Shown: positions 17,287 through 26,641, counted from the stretch's first letter. The stretch is DNA of 37,382 bases from Rhodobacterales bacterium (GCA_009993005.1 JAACUH010000082.1:1-37382); one strand, 5' to 3'. Notes: generated by a model from the sequence alone, not told the origin. Made by a program: numbers and translations.

Positions 17287-18714
17287 ATGCCCCGCACACC
17301 CGACACCAGCACGGCCCAGCCCCCCGTTGTCACCCGCTTTGCCCCTTCACCCACCGGTGCGCTGCATATCGGCGGTGCGCGCACGGCCCTGTTCAACTGG
17401 CTTTTCGCGCGCGGCCGTGGCGGCAAGTTCCTGTTGCGCATCGAGGATACTGACCGGGCCCGTTCGACCGACGAGAACCGGCAGGCGATCCTTGACGGGC
17501 TGACCTGGCTGGGGCTCGACTGGGATGGCGCGCCGATCAGCCAGTTCGCCCGCGCCGCCCGCCATGCCGAGGTGGCGCGCGCGATGCTCGATGCCGGCAC
17601 CGCCTACAAATGCTTTGCGACGCAGGAAGAGATCGAGGCCTTCCGCGAGGCCGCGCGCGCGGCGAATGCCTCCACGCTCTTTCGCTCGCCCTGGCGCGAC
17701 GTGCCTGCCGACCAGCACCCCGACGCGCCCCATGTGATCCGCATCAAGGCCCCGCGCGAAGGGGCAGCGACGATCCATGACGAAGTGCAGGGCGATGTGA
17801 CCATCGGCCATGACCAGATGGACGACATGGTGCTGCTGCGCTCTGACGGCACGCCGGTCTATATGCTCGCCGTGGTGGTCGATGACCATGACATGGGCGT
17901 GACCCATGTGATCCGCGGCGATGACCACCTCACCAATGCCTTCCGGCAAAAGATGATCTATGACGCGATGGGCTGGCCGGTGCCGGTGATGGCGCATATC
18001 CCGCTGATCTTTGGTCCCGACGGCAAGAAGCTGTCGAAACGCCATGGCGCCACCGGGGCGGCGGAATATCAGGCGATGGGCTATCCGGCGGCGGGGATGC
18101 GCAACTATCTCACCCGTCTCGGATGGAGCCATGGCGACGCAGAGTTCTTTACCGATGCGCAGGCGCGCGACTGGTTCGACCTTGCGGGAATCGGGCGGTC
18201 GCCGGCGCGGTTCGACACCAAAAAGCTCGAAAATCTCTGCGGCCAGCACATCGCCGCGAGCGAGGATACTGCGCTGCTGCATGAAATCCATGCTTTCCTG
18301 GCCGCAACCGGGGCGCCAGCCCTGTCAAAGGCGCAGAGCGACGGGCTGTTGCGGAGCCTCTACTGCCTCAAGGAACGCGCAAAGACCTTGCCAGAACTCA
18401 TTGAAAAGGCACATTTTATACTGGCAACCCGACCGCTGGAGCCGGATGCGCAGAGCGCGGCCACGCTCGATGCGGTATCCCGTCGTATACTGCACGAATT
18501 GACGCCGCATCTGCAAAATGCTAGCTGGGACCGCGAAACTCTCGAAGCGAAAGCGGCTGAACTGGCCGAGCGTCATGGGATCAAGCTGGGCAAACTCGCC
18601 GGCCCGCTGCGTGCGGCGCTGGCAGGACGCTCGGTCTCGCCCAGCGTGTTCGACATGATGCTCGTGCTCGGCCGGGAAGAAACGCTCGCCCGCCTCGAAG
18701 AGGCCGCGGCCTGA
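17287..18714 (+). CDS. gltX: Glutamyl-tRNA synthetase
   Basis: Class I aminoacyl-tRNA synthetase that charges tRNA-Glu (and often tRNA-Gln in alphaproteobacteria, followed by transamidation). It has 475 residues. The HIGH-type motif is HIGG at 27-30 within [20 protein letters not shown], and the KMSKS-type loop is KKLSKR (247-252). AAAGG precedes the ATG by about 11 nt, a longer spacing than usual. Rhodobacterales often carry two gltX genes and this could be either. Any promoter must lie within the 24-bp gap or the 5' part of comEC. Confidence 0.95.
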   Translation: MPRTPDTSTAQPPVVTRFAPSPTGALHIGGARTALFNWLFARGRGGKFLLRIEDTDRARSTDENRQAILDGLTWLGLDWDGAPISQFARAARHAEVARAMLDAGTAYKCFATQEEIEAFREAARAANASTLFRSPWRDVPADQHPDAPHVIRIKAPREGAATIHDEVQGDVTIGHDQMDDMVLLRSDGTPVYMLAVVVDDHDMGVTHVIRGDDHLTNAFRQKMIYDAMGWPVPVMAHIPLIFGPDGKKLSKRHGATGAAEYQAMGYPAAGMRNYLTRLGWSHGDAEFFTDAQARDWFDLAGIGRSPARFDTKKLENLCGQHIAASEDTALLHEIHAFLAATGAPALSKAQSDGLLRSLYCLKERAKTLPELIEKAHFILATRPLEPDAQSAATLDAVSRRILHELTPHLQNASWDRETLEAKAAELAERHGIKLGKLAGPLRAALAGRSVSPSVFDMMLVLGREETLARLEEAAA

Positions 18715-18723
18715 AACCATTTC

Positions 18724-18752
18724 GTCACCTTTCGCGGTTAGCTGCAGGTGAC
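18724..18752. promoter_or_regulatory. 7-bp inverted repeat upstream of gltA
   Basis: GTCACCT (18724-18730) and AGGTGAC (18746-18752) are perfect reverse complements separated by 15 bases, 60 bp before the gltA start. They could be an operator or an RNA hairpin at the end of gltX. No T-run follows. Function is unknown. Confidence 0.35.
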
Positions 18753-18812
18753 AGAACCTAGCGCATATGCCCTGGAACCGCCGGGCATCGACCTCAGAAG
18801 GGGAATGACCCA

Positions 18813-20102
18813 ATGGCCGACAAGACCGCAACGCTGACGATTAACGGCACATCCTATGATATCCCGGTGCTCAGCCCGACGGCGGGGCCCGATGTCATCG
18901 ACATCCGCAAGCTTTATGCGCAGGCCGATGTCTTTACCTATGACCCCGGATTCACCTCCACCGCCGCCTGTGACAGTGCGATCACCTTCATCGACGGGGA
19001 TGAGGGCGTGCTGCTGCATCGCGGCTATCCCATCGACCAGCTTGCCGCCAAATCGCATTTCCTCGAAGTGGCCTTCCTGCTGCTTTACGGCAACCTGCCC
19101 ACGGCAGACGAGCTCGAGGGGTTCGAGCGGTTGATCACACGGCACACGATGATCCACGAGCAGATGCACTATTTCTTCCGCGGGTTCCGCCGCGATGCGC
19201 ATCCGATGGCCACGATGGTCGGCGTGGTCGGCGCGATGAGCGCGTTCTACCATGACAGCACCGACATCAACGACGAACGCCAGCGCGAGATCGCGTCGCA
19301 CCGGCTGGTCGCCAAGATGCCGACGATCGCCGCGATGGCCTACAAATACTCCATCGGCCAGCCGTTCGTCTATCCGCGCAACGAACTCGATTATGCGTCC
19401 AATTTCCTGCACATGTGCTTTGCCGTGCCTTGCGAGGAATACCGCGTGAACCCGATCCTCGCGCGCGCGATGGACCGGATCTTTACCTTGCATGCCGATC
19501 ACGAACAGAACGCGTCAACCTCGACGGTGCGGCTCGCCTCCTCCTCTGGGGCCAACCCCTTTGCCTGTATCGCGGCCGGCATCGCCTGCCTCTGGGGGCC
19601 TGCGCATGGCGGGGCCAATCAGGCCTGCCTCGAAATGCTGCGCGAGATCGGGACGGTGGACCGCATCCCCGAATACATCGCACGCGCCAAGGACAAGAAC
19701 GACCCGTTCCGCCTGATGGGCTTCGGCCACCGCGTCTACAAGAACTTTGACCCGCGCGCGACGGTGATGAAACAATCGGCGGATGAGGTGCTGGAGCTTC
19801 TGGGTGTGCACAACAACCCGACGCTGCAGGTCGCCAAGGAGCTTGAGCGGATCGCGCTCGAAGACCCGTATTTCATCGAGAAAAAGCTCTATCCGAATGT
19901 CGATTTCTATTCGGGCATCATCCTTGATGCGATGGGCTTTCCCACCTCGATGTTCACGCCGATCTTTGCCGTGGCCCGCACGGTCGGCTGGATTTCGCAG
20001 TGGAAAGAACAGCTTGCCGATCCGCAGCTCAAGATCGGCCGGCCGCGTCAGCTCTACAAGGGTGAGACGCGGCGCGATTATGTCGATATCGAAAAGCGCT
20101 GA
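18813..20102 (+). CDS. gltA: Citrate synthase (type II)
   Basis: Condenses acetyl-CoA and oxaloacetate to citrate, the entry step of the TCA cycle. It has 429 residues, the length of the hexameric Gram-negative type. Active-site segments are [30 protein letters not shown] and NVDFYSGII, which carry the conserved His, Arg and Asp residues. A strong AGAAGGGGA sequence lies 8-16 nt before ATG 18813. It is followed 18 bp later by a GNAT gene on the same strand. Confidence 0.97.
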   Translation: MADKTATLTINGTSYDIPVLSPTAGPDVIDIRKLYAQADVFTYDPGFTSTAACDSAITFIDGDEGVLLHRGYPIDQLAAKSHFLEVAFLLLYGNLPTADELEGFERLITRHTMIHEQMHYFFRGFRRDAHPMATMVGVVGAMSAFYHDSTDINDERQREIASHRLVAKMPTIAAMAYKYSIGQPFVYPRNELDYASNFLHMCFAVPCEEYRVNPILARAMDRIFTLHADHEQNASTSTVRLASSSGANPFACIAAGIACLWGPAHGGANQACLEMLREIGTVDRIPEYIARAKDKNDPFRLMGFGHRVYKNFDPRATVMKQSADEVLELLGVHNNPTLQVAKELERIALEDPYFIEKKLYPNVDFYSGIILDAMGFPTSMFTPIFAVARTVGWISQWKEQLADPQLKIGRPRQLYKGETRRDYVDIEKR

Positions 20103-20120
20103 TCTGCCCGGCGCGGTCGC

Positions 20121-20618
20121 ATGACCGTGCTGCACAGCGCGCGGCTGACCCTGCGTCCGCCGCGCGCGGGCGACCTGATGGCGTTTCACGCGATCATGCG
20201 GGACGCCCGGGCCATGCGCTACTGGTCCACCCTGCCCCATGCCACGCCCGAGGTGACAGAGGCGTGGATGGCAGGGATGCTCGCCGGCGGGCCCGCCTGC
20301 CTGGATCTGGTCATCGAAAAGGACGGCGCCCTGATCGGCAAGGCGGGCAGCACCCGCTTGCCCGAAATCGGCTATATCCTGCACCCCGACCATTGGGGGC
20401 ATGGCTATGCGACCGAGGCCATGCAGACGCTGATCGCGCATCTCTGGGCCAACACGGACTGGCCCGCGCTCACCGCCGATATCGACCCGCAGAACCTCGC
20501 CTCGCTGCGGGTGCTGCAAAAACTGGGCTTTGTCGAAACCGGACGCGCGGCGCGGACGTTTTGTCTGGGCGGTGTCTGGACTGACAGCCTCTATCTCTCG
20601 CTTCAGCGCCCCTCGTAG
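20121..20618 (+). CDS. GNAT-family N-acetyltransferase (RimJ/RimL-like)
   Basis: Acetyl-CoA-dependent acetyltransferase of 165 residues. The N-terminal SARLTLRPPRAGDLMAF and the acetyl-CoA-binding stretch HPDHWGHGYATEAMQTLI (about 90-107) are typical of the RimJ/RimL branch, as is the SLRVLQKLGFVETGR element (about 130-144). The substrate, an N-terminal amine or small molecule, is not predictable. Its 3' end overlaps the convergent paaG-like gene by 16 bp (20603-20618), so the last residues of both proteins share DNA. Confidence 0.87.
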   Translation: MTVLHSARLTLRPPRAGDLMAFHAIMRDARAMRYWSTLPHATPEVTEAWMAGMLAGGPACLDLVIEKDGALIGKAGSTRLPEIGYILHPDHWGHGYATEAMQTLIAHLWANTDWPALTADIDPQNLASLRVLQKLGFVETGRAARTFCLGGVWTDSLYLSLQRPS

Positions 20619-21379
20619 CGCGGTGCGCGTTTCTGCAGAAAGGCCACCACGCCTTCGCGAAAGTCGCGGGTCTGGCCACAGGCGCCCTGCAGCTGCGCCT
20701 CGAGCGAGAGTTGTTCGTCGAGCGTATTGCCAAAGGAGGCACGCATCGCGGTCTTGACGTGGCGATAGGCCTCGGTCGGCCCCTTGGCCAGATGCGCGGC
20801 CCGCGCCATCCAATGCGCCTCGAATGCCGGCGCGGGGGCGGTTTCATAGATCATGCCCCAGTCGGCGGCCTGTTTCGCCATGATCTTGTCCGCGAAGAGC
20901 GCCGCCCCCATCGCCCGCGCCGCGCCGATCTGGCGGGGCAGCCAATAGGTGCCGGCCGCGTCAGGGATCAGCCCGATGCGGGTAAAGGCCTGCACGAAAT
21001 AGGCATCCTCGGACGCGATCACCACATCCGCGGCGAGCGCAAGGTTCGCCCCCGCACCGGCGGCCGCGCCGTTGACCGCGGCGATCGTGGGGATCGTGCA
21101 ATCGAAAATCGCCTTGAGCATCGGCACATATTCGTCGCGCAGCGTGCGTTCGAGGTCGAGGTTCGCGGCATTGCCCCCATCGCCCAGATCCTGCCCCGAG
21201 CAAAAGGCCCGCCCGATGCCGGTGATCACCAGCACCCGCGCCGCCGTCTGTGCGGATTTGACGGCATGGGTGATTTCTGCCCGCATCTGGGCGTTGAGCG
21301 CATTCATCACCTCGGGTCGGTTCAGGCTCAGCACCGCGATATCGTCGCGCGTCACCAGCCGGATTGCCTGATAGTCCAT
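20603..21379 (-). CDS. Enoyl-CoA hydratase/isomerase, PaaG-like
   Basis: Crotonase-fold protein of 258 residues. It most resembles PaaG, the 2-(1,2-epoxy-1,2-dihydrophenyl)acetyl-CoA isomerase of phenylacetate degradation. Oxyanion-hole segments are ITGIGRAFCSGQDLGDGG (about 52-69) and AVNGAAAGAGANLALAAD (about 100-117). The GLIPDAAGTYWLPRQIGAARA segment (starting near 136) includes the Asp typical of PaaG. The C-terminal RDFREGVVAFLQKRAP is a standard crotonase ending. No other paa genes are nearby, so the substrate is unproved and a general enoyl-CoA hydratase role is possible. Confidence 0.85.
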   Translation of the reverse strand: MDYQAIRLVTRDDIAVLSLNRPEVMNALNAQMRAEITHAVKSAQTAARVLVITGIGRAFCSGQDLGDGGNAANLDLERTLRDEYVPMLKAIFDCTIPTIAAVNGAAAGAGANLALAADVVIASEDAYFVQAFTRIGLIPDAAGTYWLPRQIGAARAMGAALFADKIMAKQAADWGMIYETAPAPAFEAHWMARAAHLAKGPTEAYRHVKTAMRASFGNTLDEQLSLEAQLQGACGQTRDFREGVVAFLQKRAPRYEGR

Positions 21380-21454
21380 CGTCTGCCTGCCTTTCGGGAA
21401 TGTCTTTGGCGGAAATCTAGTGAAACGCCGGGGCGGGAAAAGAACAACCCGGCG

Positions 21455-21898
21455 TCACGACCGCATGATTTCCTCGAGCCGCGCCTTTTCCGCAGCGCTC
21501 AGCGTCTCGGGCGCCGGGGCGGTGCGGCGGCGGATCGTCATGATGCCGATGCCAAGCGCACCCAGCAGCATGGCAGGCCCCGCCAGCCAGAGCGCCAGGT
21601 TGACACCCCGCGTATCCGGACGCAGCAGGACGAATTCGCCATAGCGGGCCACAATGGCCGCGACGACCTCGCTGTCGCTGTCGCCGGCGAGCAGCCTTTC
21701 GCGCACCATCAGCCGCAGGTCGCGGGCGACGATGGCCTCACTCTCATCAATGCTCTCGTTGCGGCACACCGGGCAGCGCAGCCCGGCGCTGATCTCGCGC
21801 GCGCGGGCCTCAAGCGCGGGATCGTCGAGCATTTCAGCCGGTTGAACAGCCCAGGCCGGCGCCGCCCAGAGCAGACAGGCCAGCACCACAGCCCTCAT
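21455..21898 (-). CDS. ccmH: Cytochrome c maturation protein CcmH (CycL-type)
   Basis: Thiol-disulfide component of the system I cytochrome c maturation pathway that handles reduced apocytochrome for haem ligation with CcmF. It has 147 residues, the short form without a TPR domain. It has an N-terminal signal peptide (about 1-17), the redox motif LRCPVCRNESI (about 40-50), one transmembrane helix (about 101-121, LALWLAGPAMLLGALGIGIM) and a short cytoplasmic tail. Its start overlaps the ccmF stop by 4 nt, consistent with translational coupling in one complex. Confidence 0.95.
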   Translation of the reverse strand: MRAVVLACLLWAAPAWAVQPAEMLDDPALEARAREISAGLRCPVCRNESIDESEAIVARDLRLMVRERLLAGDSDSEVVAAIVARYGEFVLLRPDTRGVNLALWLAGPAMLLGALGIGIMTIRRRTAPAPETLSAAEKARLEEIMRS

Positions 21899-23874
21899 TC
21901 GGCAGGCACCCCGCCGGTGCGGCTGTCGGTCTTGGCCGCACCCGCCGCAACGCGCAGGCGGCGGTCAGACAGCGAGATCAGCCCGCCGAACGCCATCAGG
22001 ATGGCGCCGCCCCAGATCCAGTTGGCAAAGGGCTTGATATAGGTCCGCACGGCATAGCCTCCGCCCTGTTGCGGATCGCCGATCACGACATAGAGGTCGC
22101 GCAGCACGCCATTCTTGATCGCGGCCTCGGTCGTGGGCATCGCCGCCACCGGATAGAAACGTTTCTCGGGGAAAAGCACGGCCACGTCCCGGCCATCGCG
22201 CCGCACCACGATTTCGGCCATCTGGGTGCGGTAGTTCGGCCCTTCGCCCTCGGTCACGCCCCGCAGTTCGACCTCGTAGGCGCCGACGGCATAGGGTGCG
22301 CCGATCTGGGCCACGCGGATATCCTCCTGCTGCCAGGCGAGCACGGCCGCGATGCCGAACACGGTCACGCCCATGCCGGCATGGGCGACCGACTTGCCCC
22401 AGTCGGCGCGCGGCAGGCGGGTGAGACGCGCCAGCCGCCCGGCCAACGGGCCCCGCCCGGTTCGCATCCACAGATCGACGGCACTGCCCGCGATGACCCA
22501 GACCCCCAGCGCCACGCCGACCGGCCCCAACGCCGACCGCCCGGTCTGAACCGCAAAGGCCAGCGCGCCCAGGGCCACCGCAAGCATCGCGACCGGCGCC
22601 AGCGGCCGCAGGGCACGCGCCATCGACCCGCGCTTCCATGCGAGCATCGCGCCGACCGGCATCGCCACCGCAATCGCCACCATGAAGGGGGAAAAGGCCG
22701 CGTCAAAGAAAGGCGGTCCGACCGACAACGTCCGGCCGAACACCATTTCGGCAAAAAGCGGCCAGATCGTGCCGACAAACACCACCAGCGCCGAGACCGC
22801 GAGCAAGATGTTGTTGAGCACCAGCCCGCTTTCGCGACTGACCGCGCCAAAGGCGCCCTTGGCCTCCATCGCGCCGGCCCGCAGCGCATAGAGCGTCAGC
22901 GCCCCCCCGACAAAGACCGCGAGGATCATCAGGATGAACACACCACGCTCGGGATCATTGGCAAAAGCATGGACCGAGGTCAGGACGCCCGACCGCACGA
23001 TGAACGTGCCCAGCAGCGAAAAGCCGAAGGCGAGGATTGCGAGCAGGATGGTCCAGCTTTTCAGCGCCTCGCGCTTTTCCACCACGATCGAGGAATGCAG
23101 AAGAGCCGCCGCGATCAGCCAGGGCATGAACGATGCGTTCTCGACCGGGTCCCAGAACCAGAAACCGCCCCAGCCCAGTTCGTAATAGGCCCACCACGAC
23201 CCCAGGGAGATGCCCACGGTCAGGAAAAGCCAGGCGGCCAGCGTCCAGGGCCGCACCCAGCGACCCCAGGCGGCATCGACCCGGCCTTCGATCAGGGCGG
23301 CGACAGCAAAGGAGAACGCCATGCTCAGGCCGACATAGCCGAGGTAGAGGAACGGCGGGTGAAAGGCGAGGCCGGGGTCCTGCAACAGCGGGTTGAGGTC
23401 GCGCCCGTCGAACGGCGGCACGTCAAGGCGCAGGAACGGGTTCGAGGTGAACAGGATGAAGGCAAAGAAGGCCACACCGATCGAGGCCTGCACCGCCAGC
23501 ACCCGCGCGCGCAGCGTCGCGGGCAGATTGCCGCCGAACCAGGCCGCACAGGCGCCGAACAGCGTCAGGATCAGCAGCCAGAGCAGCATCGAGCCTTCGT
23601 GATTGCCCCAGACGCCGCTGACCTTGTAGAGCATCGGCTTGGCGCTGTGCGAATTGGCATAGACCAGTTGCAGCGAGAAATCCGAGGTCACGAAGGCCCA
23701 GGTCAGCGTCGCAAAGGCAAAACCCACCAGCAGAAATTGCGTCACCGCAGCCGGTTCGGCAAAGGCCATCCAGCCCCGCCATCCCTTGTGGGCGCCCACC
23801 AGTGGCACCACCATCTGCAGGATGGCGATGCCAAAGGCCAGAATCAGTGCGAAATGTCCAAGCTCTGCTGTCAT
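21895..23874 (-). CDS. ccmF: Cytochrome c haem lyase CcmF
   Basis: Large inner-membrane haem lyase that receives haem from CcmE and attaches it to apocytochrome c. It has 659 residues with roughly 13-15 hydrophobic segments. The WWD periplasmic haem-binding domain is visible as WGGFWFWDPVENASFMPW (near residues 235-252), with SVWGNHEGSMLLW-type sequence near 90. The start is 58 bp downstream of the holin stop. In canonical operons ccmE and ccmF are neighbours; here two lysis genes separate them. Confidence 0.97.
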   Translation of the reverse strand: MTAELGHFALILAFGIAILQMVVPLVGAHKGWRGWMAFAEPAAVTQFLLVGFAFATLTWAFVTSDFSLQLVYANSHSAKPMLYKVSGVWGNHEGSMLLWLLILTLFGACAAWFGGNLPATLRARVLAVQASIGVAFFAFILFTSNPFLRLDVPPFDGRDLNPLLQDPGLAFHPPFLYLGYVGLSMAFSFAVAALIEGRVDAAWGRWVRPWTLAAWLFLTVGISLGSWWAYYELGWGGFWFWDPVENASFMPWLIAAALLHSSIVVEKREALKSWTILLAILAFGFSLLGTFIVRSGVLTSVHAFANDPERGVFILMILAVFVGGALTLYALRAGAMEAKGAFGAVSRESGLVLNNILLAVSALVVFVGTIWPLFAEMVFGRTLSVGPPFFDAAFSPFMVAIAVAMPVGAMLAWKRGSMARALRPLAPVAMLAVALGALAFAVQTGRSALGPVGVALGVWVIAGSAVDLWMRTGRGPLAGRLARLTRLPRADWGKSVAHAGMGVTVFGIAAVLAWQQEDIRVAQIGAPYAVGAYEVELRGVTEGEGPNYRTQMAEIVVRRDGRDVAVLFPEKRFYPVAAMPTTEAAIKNGVLRDLYVVIGDPQQGGGYAVRTYIKPFANWIWGGAILMAFGGLISLSDRRLRVAAGAAKTDSRTGGVPAE

Positions 23875-23932
23875 GCATCCGGTTTAGGCGATATTCCGGC
23901 GCTCGCCAACAGGGCTGGGGCGGGGCATCATG

Positions 23933-24454
23933 TCACGTCTGCGTGCCGCCCCAGTCAGTCAGCCAGTCAGTCAGCGCGCCATTTTCCCCGGGCGACACCG
24001 CATGCTGCGTGAGCGCCGCATCCGGCCCCGCATCGGCCGCTTGCGGCGAGCTTGCCTCCACCGCTGGCCCGACGGCCGCGACGCTCGCCACAAGCTCGCG
24101 CTGGAACGCCTGTTCGTGGCTCTGGTGGCGGGCGCCGAAATAGAGGCTGATGATCGCTCCGATCAGCCACCACAGCGCCTCGGGCACGGCCGCAAGCGCC
24201 TCCATCCGCGCGGCGAACCAGTCGGGCGCGACCAGCGCGGCACCCAGAAGAATGACCGTGCCGAGCGCCATGAGCGGGCGCGGCAGCCGGTTGACGGCAT
24301 CCATCAGCCGGTCAAAACCGGTGCGCCCCTGCGGCGAGGTTGGCAGCACGATGGCACCCTGCGCCGCACCCTCGCGCAAGAGCGCGGCCAGGTCCGCGGC
24401 AGAGCCGCGACCCGACCCCAGCAGCATGGCAAGCAGTCCCCGGATCATCCCCAT
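23933..24454 (-). CDS. Holin-like protein, gene-transfer-agent type
   Basis: Small membrane protein of 173 residues, judged to belong to the three-transmembrane holin family used to release gene transfer agents. I see two clear helices (about 59-77, RPLMALGTVILLGAALVAP, and about 91-108, ALWWLIGAIISLYFGA) plus an N-terminal hydrophobic stretch (about 4-14). A Ser/Ala-rich tail ends in a Leu-Thr-Asp-Trp duplication. It overlaps the upstream endolysin gene by 10 nt, the usual layout of a lysis cassette. Holins open the inner membrane so that a signal-less endolysin reaches the wall. The family call is from pattern memory, and a generic membrane protein remains possible. Confidence 0.75.
   Translation of the reverse strand: MGMIRGLLAMLLGSGRGSAADLAALLREGAAQGAIVLPTSPQGRTGFDRLMDAVNRLPRPLMALGTVILLGAALVAPDWFAARMEALAAVPEALWWLIGAIISLYFGARHQSHEQAFQRELVASVAAVGPAVEASSPQAADAGPDAALTQHAVSPGENGALTDWLTDWGGTQT
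23951..23974. repeat. 12-bp perfect duplication in holin tail
   Basis: CCAGTCAGTCAG is present twice head to tail. On the minus strand it encodes Leu-Thr-Asp-Trp twice near the holin C-terminus. It looks like a recent in-frame duplication. Confidence 0.85.
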
Positions 24455-25056
24455 GATGCAGTCCTTTCGCGATGTTGGGCCTCGGTGAGGTGAAAACGCG
24501 GCGCCATGAAGGCCTCGGCCCGGGTGATCCAGCCGCCCTTGCCGCCGTCCCGCCGGCGGGCAAATCTGCGACTGGCCGGGCGCGCATCGGCGAGCGCGTA
24601 ATAGTAGTTGCGCCGCGCGATGGCATAGGCATCGGCGATATGGCCCGGTGCGGCCGCCACCCCGGCGCGGGCGGCGGCGATGGTGCGCGGCCCGATCACG
24701 CCATCGACCGCCACCTCGATGCGCATGTCGCGCAGCAGGCGTTGCAGGATGCGCACCGCATTGGCGCCGGCATTGACATACATGTCAAAGACCGACGCCT
24801 GCAGCACCTCGGGCAGATCCGCGATGCGGGGCGCCACGAAATAGTGGTTGATGAAGATCTCGACCGCCTGTGCCCGCGTCAGCGCGCGCACATCGGCGAC
24901 CGTCACCTGCCCGTCCCCCGTCAGGTCGAGCCGCAGCCGGCGCATCGTGCCGATGGTGACGCCGTGGTTGGTGGCACCGCCGGGATCGGCGGGATCGTTC
25001 ACATAGCCGCCTTCGCGGGCGACGATTTCTTCGGCAATCTGCCGGACGCTTGGCAT
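24445..25056 (-). CDS. Endolysin: GH108 N-acetylmuramidase with peptidoglycan-binding domain
   Basis: Muramidase of 203 residues that cuts the glycan chain of peptidoglycan. The GH108 signature with the catalytic Glu15 is EGGYVNDPADPGGATNHGVT (15-34). The domain spans about 5-95, and a peptidoglycan-binding-3-like region spans about 100-180 (VDGVIGPRTIAAA, then a conserved GGWITRAEAFM). There is no signal peptide, so export depends on a holin, and one is encoded directly downstream. This matches the holin/endolysin pair that releases Rhodobacter capsulatus GTA. The start has a GGGGG ribosome binding site that may be hidden in a hairpin. It lies 45 bp downstream of ccmE on the same strand. Confidence 0.88.
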   Translation of the reverse strand: MPSVRQIAEEIVAREGGYVNDPADPGGATNHGVTIGTMRRLRLDLTGDGQVTVADVRALTRAQAVEIFINHYFVAPRIADLPEVLQASVFDMYVNAGANAVRILQRLLRDMRIEVAVDGVIGPRTIAAARAGVAAAPGHIADAYAIARRNYYYALADARPASRRFARRRDGGKGGWITRAEAFMAPRFHLTEAQHRERTASWG

Positions 25057-25063
25057 GGTCTGA

Positions 25064-25082
25064 CCCCCATCTGGAACGGGGG
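25064..25082 (-). promoter_or_regulatory. Hairpin overlapping the endolysin ribosome binding site
   Basis: On the minus strand, CCCCC (25082-25078), nine bases, then GGGGG (25068-25064) can pair. The GGGGG is the only Shine-Dalgarno-like sequence, 7 nt before the endolysin ATG, so the stem could restrict translation. The stem is only 5 bp, though all G-C. Confidence 0.4.
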
Positions 25083-25101
25083 CAAAGGTGCCGCGAAAGG
25101 G

Positions 25102-25560
25102 TTAATTCGTCGTAGGGGCAGCGTTCGGATCGACGTAGATGCCTTGCGCCTTGAGCGCGTCGATCACTTCGCGCGGCATATAGCTTTCATCATGTTTCGC
25201 CAGGATTTCAACGGCTTCAAAGGTGCCGTTGATGTAACGGCCCTGCCCGATCATGCCTTGTCCCTCGGCAAAGAGGTCAGGCAGCAGGCCGGTGTAGGTC
25301 ACGGGGATCGACGCGCCACCATCGGTGACATTGAAGCGGATCGTGTCGCCCTGGCCACGGCTCAGCGTGCCCTGCTCGACCAGACCGCCGATGCGGAACA
25401 CCTCGGTCTCGTGCGGCGGCATGTCGGCGACCTGGCTGGGCGAGCGGAAGAAATTGATCCCGTCGCGCATGGCATAGCCGATCAGCCCCGTCGCGACCGT
25501 CAGCGCGACAAAGGCCAGCACGATCACCTGGATACGGCGTTTCTTGCGCAGACCTCTCAT
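25102..25560 (-). CDS. ccmE: Cytochrome c maturation haem chaperone CcmE
   Basis: Periplasmic chaperone that binds haem covalently and passes it to CcmF. It has 152 residues. A basic N-terminus and one transmembrane anchor (about 10-30) are followed by an OB-fold beta-barrel domain. The haem-binding His123 sits in LAKHDESYMP, with the conserved Tyr127. The start is 13 bp downstream of the argC stop, so it may share a transcript with argC. Confidence 0.97.
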   Translation of the reverse strand: MRGLRKKRRIQVIVLAFVALTVATGLIGYAMRDGINFFRSPSQVADMPPHETEVFRIGGLVEQGTLSRGQGDTIRFNVTDGGASIPVTYTGLLPDLFAEGQGMIGQGRYINGTFEAVEILAKHDESYMPREVIDALKAQGIYVDPNAAPTTN

Positions 25561-25573
25561 GCGATATCCTTTC

Positions 25574-26602
25574 TCACGGGAATACCGGGGCCAGCATCAG
25601 CCCCGTGGTCTCGTCCAGCCCGAGCATCAGATTGGCGTTCTGCAATGCCTGCCCGGACGAGCCCTTGTTGAGGTTGTCGAGCGTGCTGACCACCAGCGCG
25701 CGCCCGCTGATGCGGTCGGCCACCACGCCGATATGGCAGAAGTTGGACCCTTGCACATGGCTCATCGCGGGAAGCTGGCCAAACGGCAGCACGACGATAA
25801 ACGGCTCGTCTGCATAGCGGGAAAGCAGCGTCTCATGAATGGCTTGCGCGTCGCCCTTCACGTAACAGCTCGCCAGGATCCCGCGGTTGACGGGCACTAG
25901 ATGCGGGGTAAAGACGATCTCGACCTTGCGGCCGGCCAGGGCGGAAAACTCCTGGTCGAACTCGGCCAGATGGCGGTGCTTGCCGCCTTGGCTGTAGCCT
26001 GCCACATCCTCGGACCGTTCGGCAAAGAGCATGTTCTCCTTGAGGCTGCGGCCCGCGCCCGACAGACCGTTCTTGAGGTCGCAGATGATATTGTCGAGGT
26101 CGATCACCCCGGCCGCGATCAAGGGGCGCAGCGCGAACTGGACGGTCGCGGCATTGCAGCCGGTGCCCGCCACCAGCCGCGCGCCGGCGATGGCGTCGCG
26201 GTAGAACTCGGTCAGGCCATAGACAGCCTCTGCCTGAAGCGCCATCGCGACATGCGGCGCGCCATACCATTTTTCATAGGCGGCCGCGTCGCGCAGTCGG
26301 AAATCGGCGCCGAGGTCCACCACCTTGACCTGGCGCGGCAGGTCGCGGACCAGCGCCTGGCTAAGCCCGTGCGGCAGCGCGCAGAACACCAGGTCGATGC
26401 CGGCAAAGTCGATCGCGTCGATGGTGCAGAGCGGCGGCAGCGCGAGGTGGCGCAGGTGGGGAAAGACATCGCCCATCGCCTGACCCGCCTTGCGGTCTGC
26501 CGACAGCGCGGCAATGCGAAGGGCCGGATGCGTGGCGATGAGGCGCACCAGTTCCGCGCCGGTATAGCCCGAGGCGCCAAGGATCGCGACGTTGAAACTC
26601 AT
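25574..26602 (-). CDS. argC: N-acetyl-gamma-glutamyl-phosphate reductase
   Basis: NADPH-dependent third step of arginine synthesis, reducing N-acetylglutamyl phosphate to the semialdehyde. It has 342 residues. The nucleotide-binding motif is GASGYTGAE (9-17) and the nucleophile is Cys149 in [11 protein letters not shown]. This differs from the GCYPT form of E. coli but belongs to a recognised subgroup. ATG 26602 is chosen because AAGGGGAA lies about 8 nt upstream; the frame is open further upstream but unlikely to be used. It lies 73 bp after murI, with two hairpins in the gap. Confidence 0.95.
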   Translation of the reverse strand: MSFNVAILGASGYTGAELVRLIATHPALRIAALSADRKAGQAMGDVFPHLRHLALPPLCTIDAIDFAGIDLVFCALPHGLSQALVRDLPRQVKVVDLGADFRLRDAAAYEKWYGAPHVAMALQAEAVYGLTEFYRDAIAGARLVAGTGCNAATVQFALRPLIAAGVIDLDNIICDLKNGLSGAGRSLKENMLFAERSEDVAGYSQGGKHRHLAEFDQEFSALAGRKVEIVFTPHLVPVNRGILASCYVKGDAQAIHETLLSRYADEPFIVVLPFGQLPAMSHVQGSNFCHIGVVADRISGRALVVSTLDNLNKGSSGQALQNANLMLGLDETTGLMLAPVFP

Positions 26603-26641
26603 GGTAAATCTTCCCCTTGCGTCCCATTTAGGCACCCGGCC

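Noticed and set aside
22069-24012. Open frame of 647 codons on the plus strand
   Set aside because: Antisense to ccmF; the hydrophobic codons of the true gene read as charged residues in reverse.
25102-25105. CtrA half-site (TTAA) ahead of the endolysin gene
   Set aside because: Only a single TTAA is present, and it is part of the ccmE stop codon. No TTAA-N7-TTAA pair is found.
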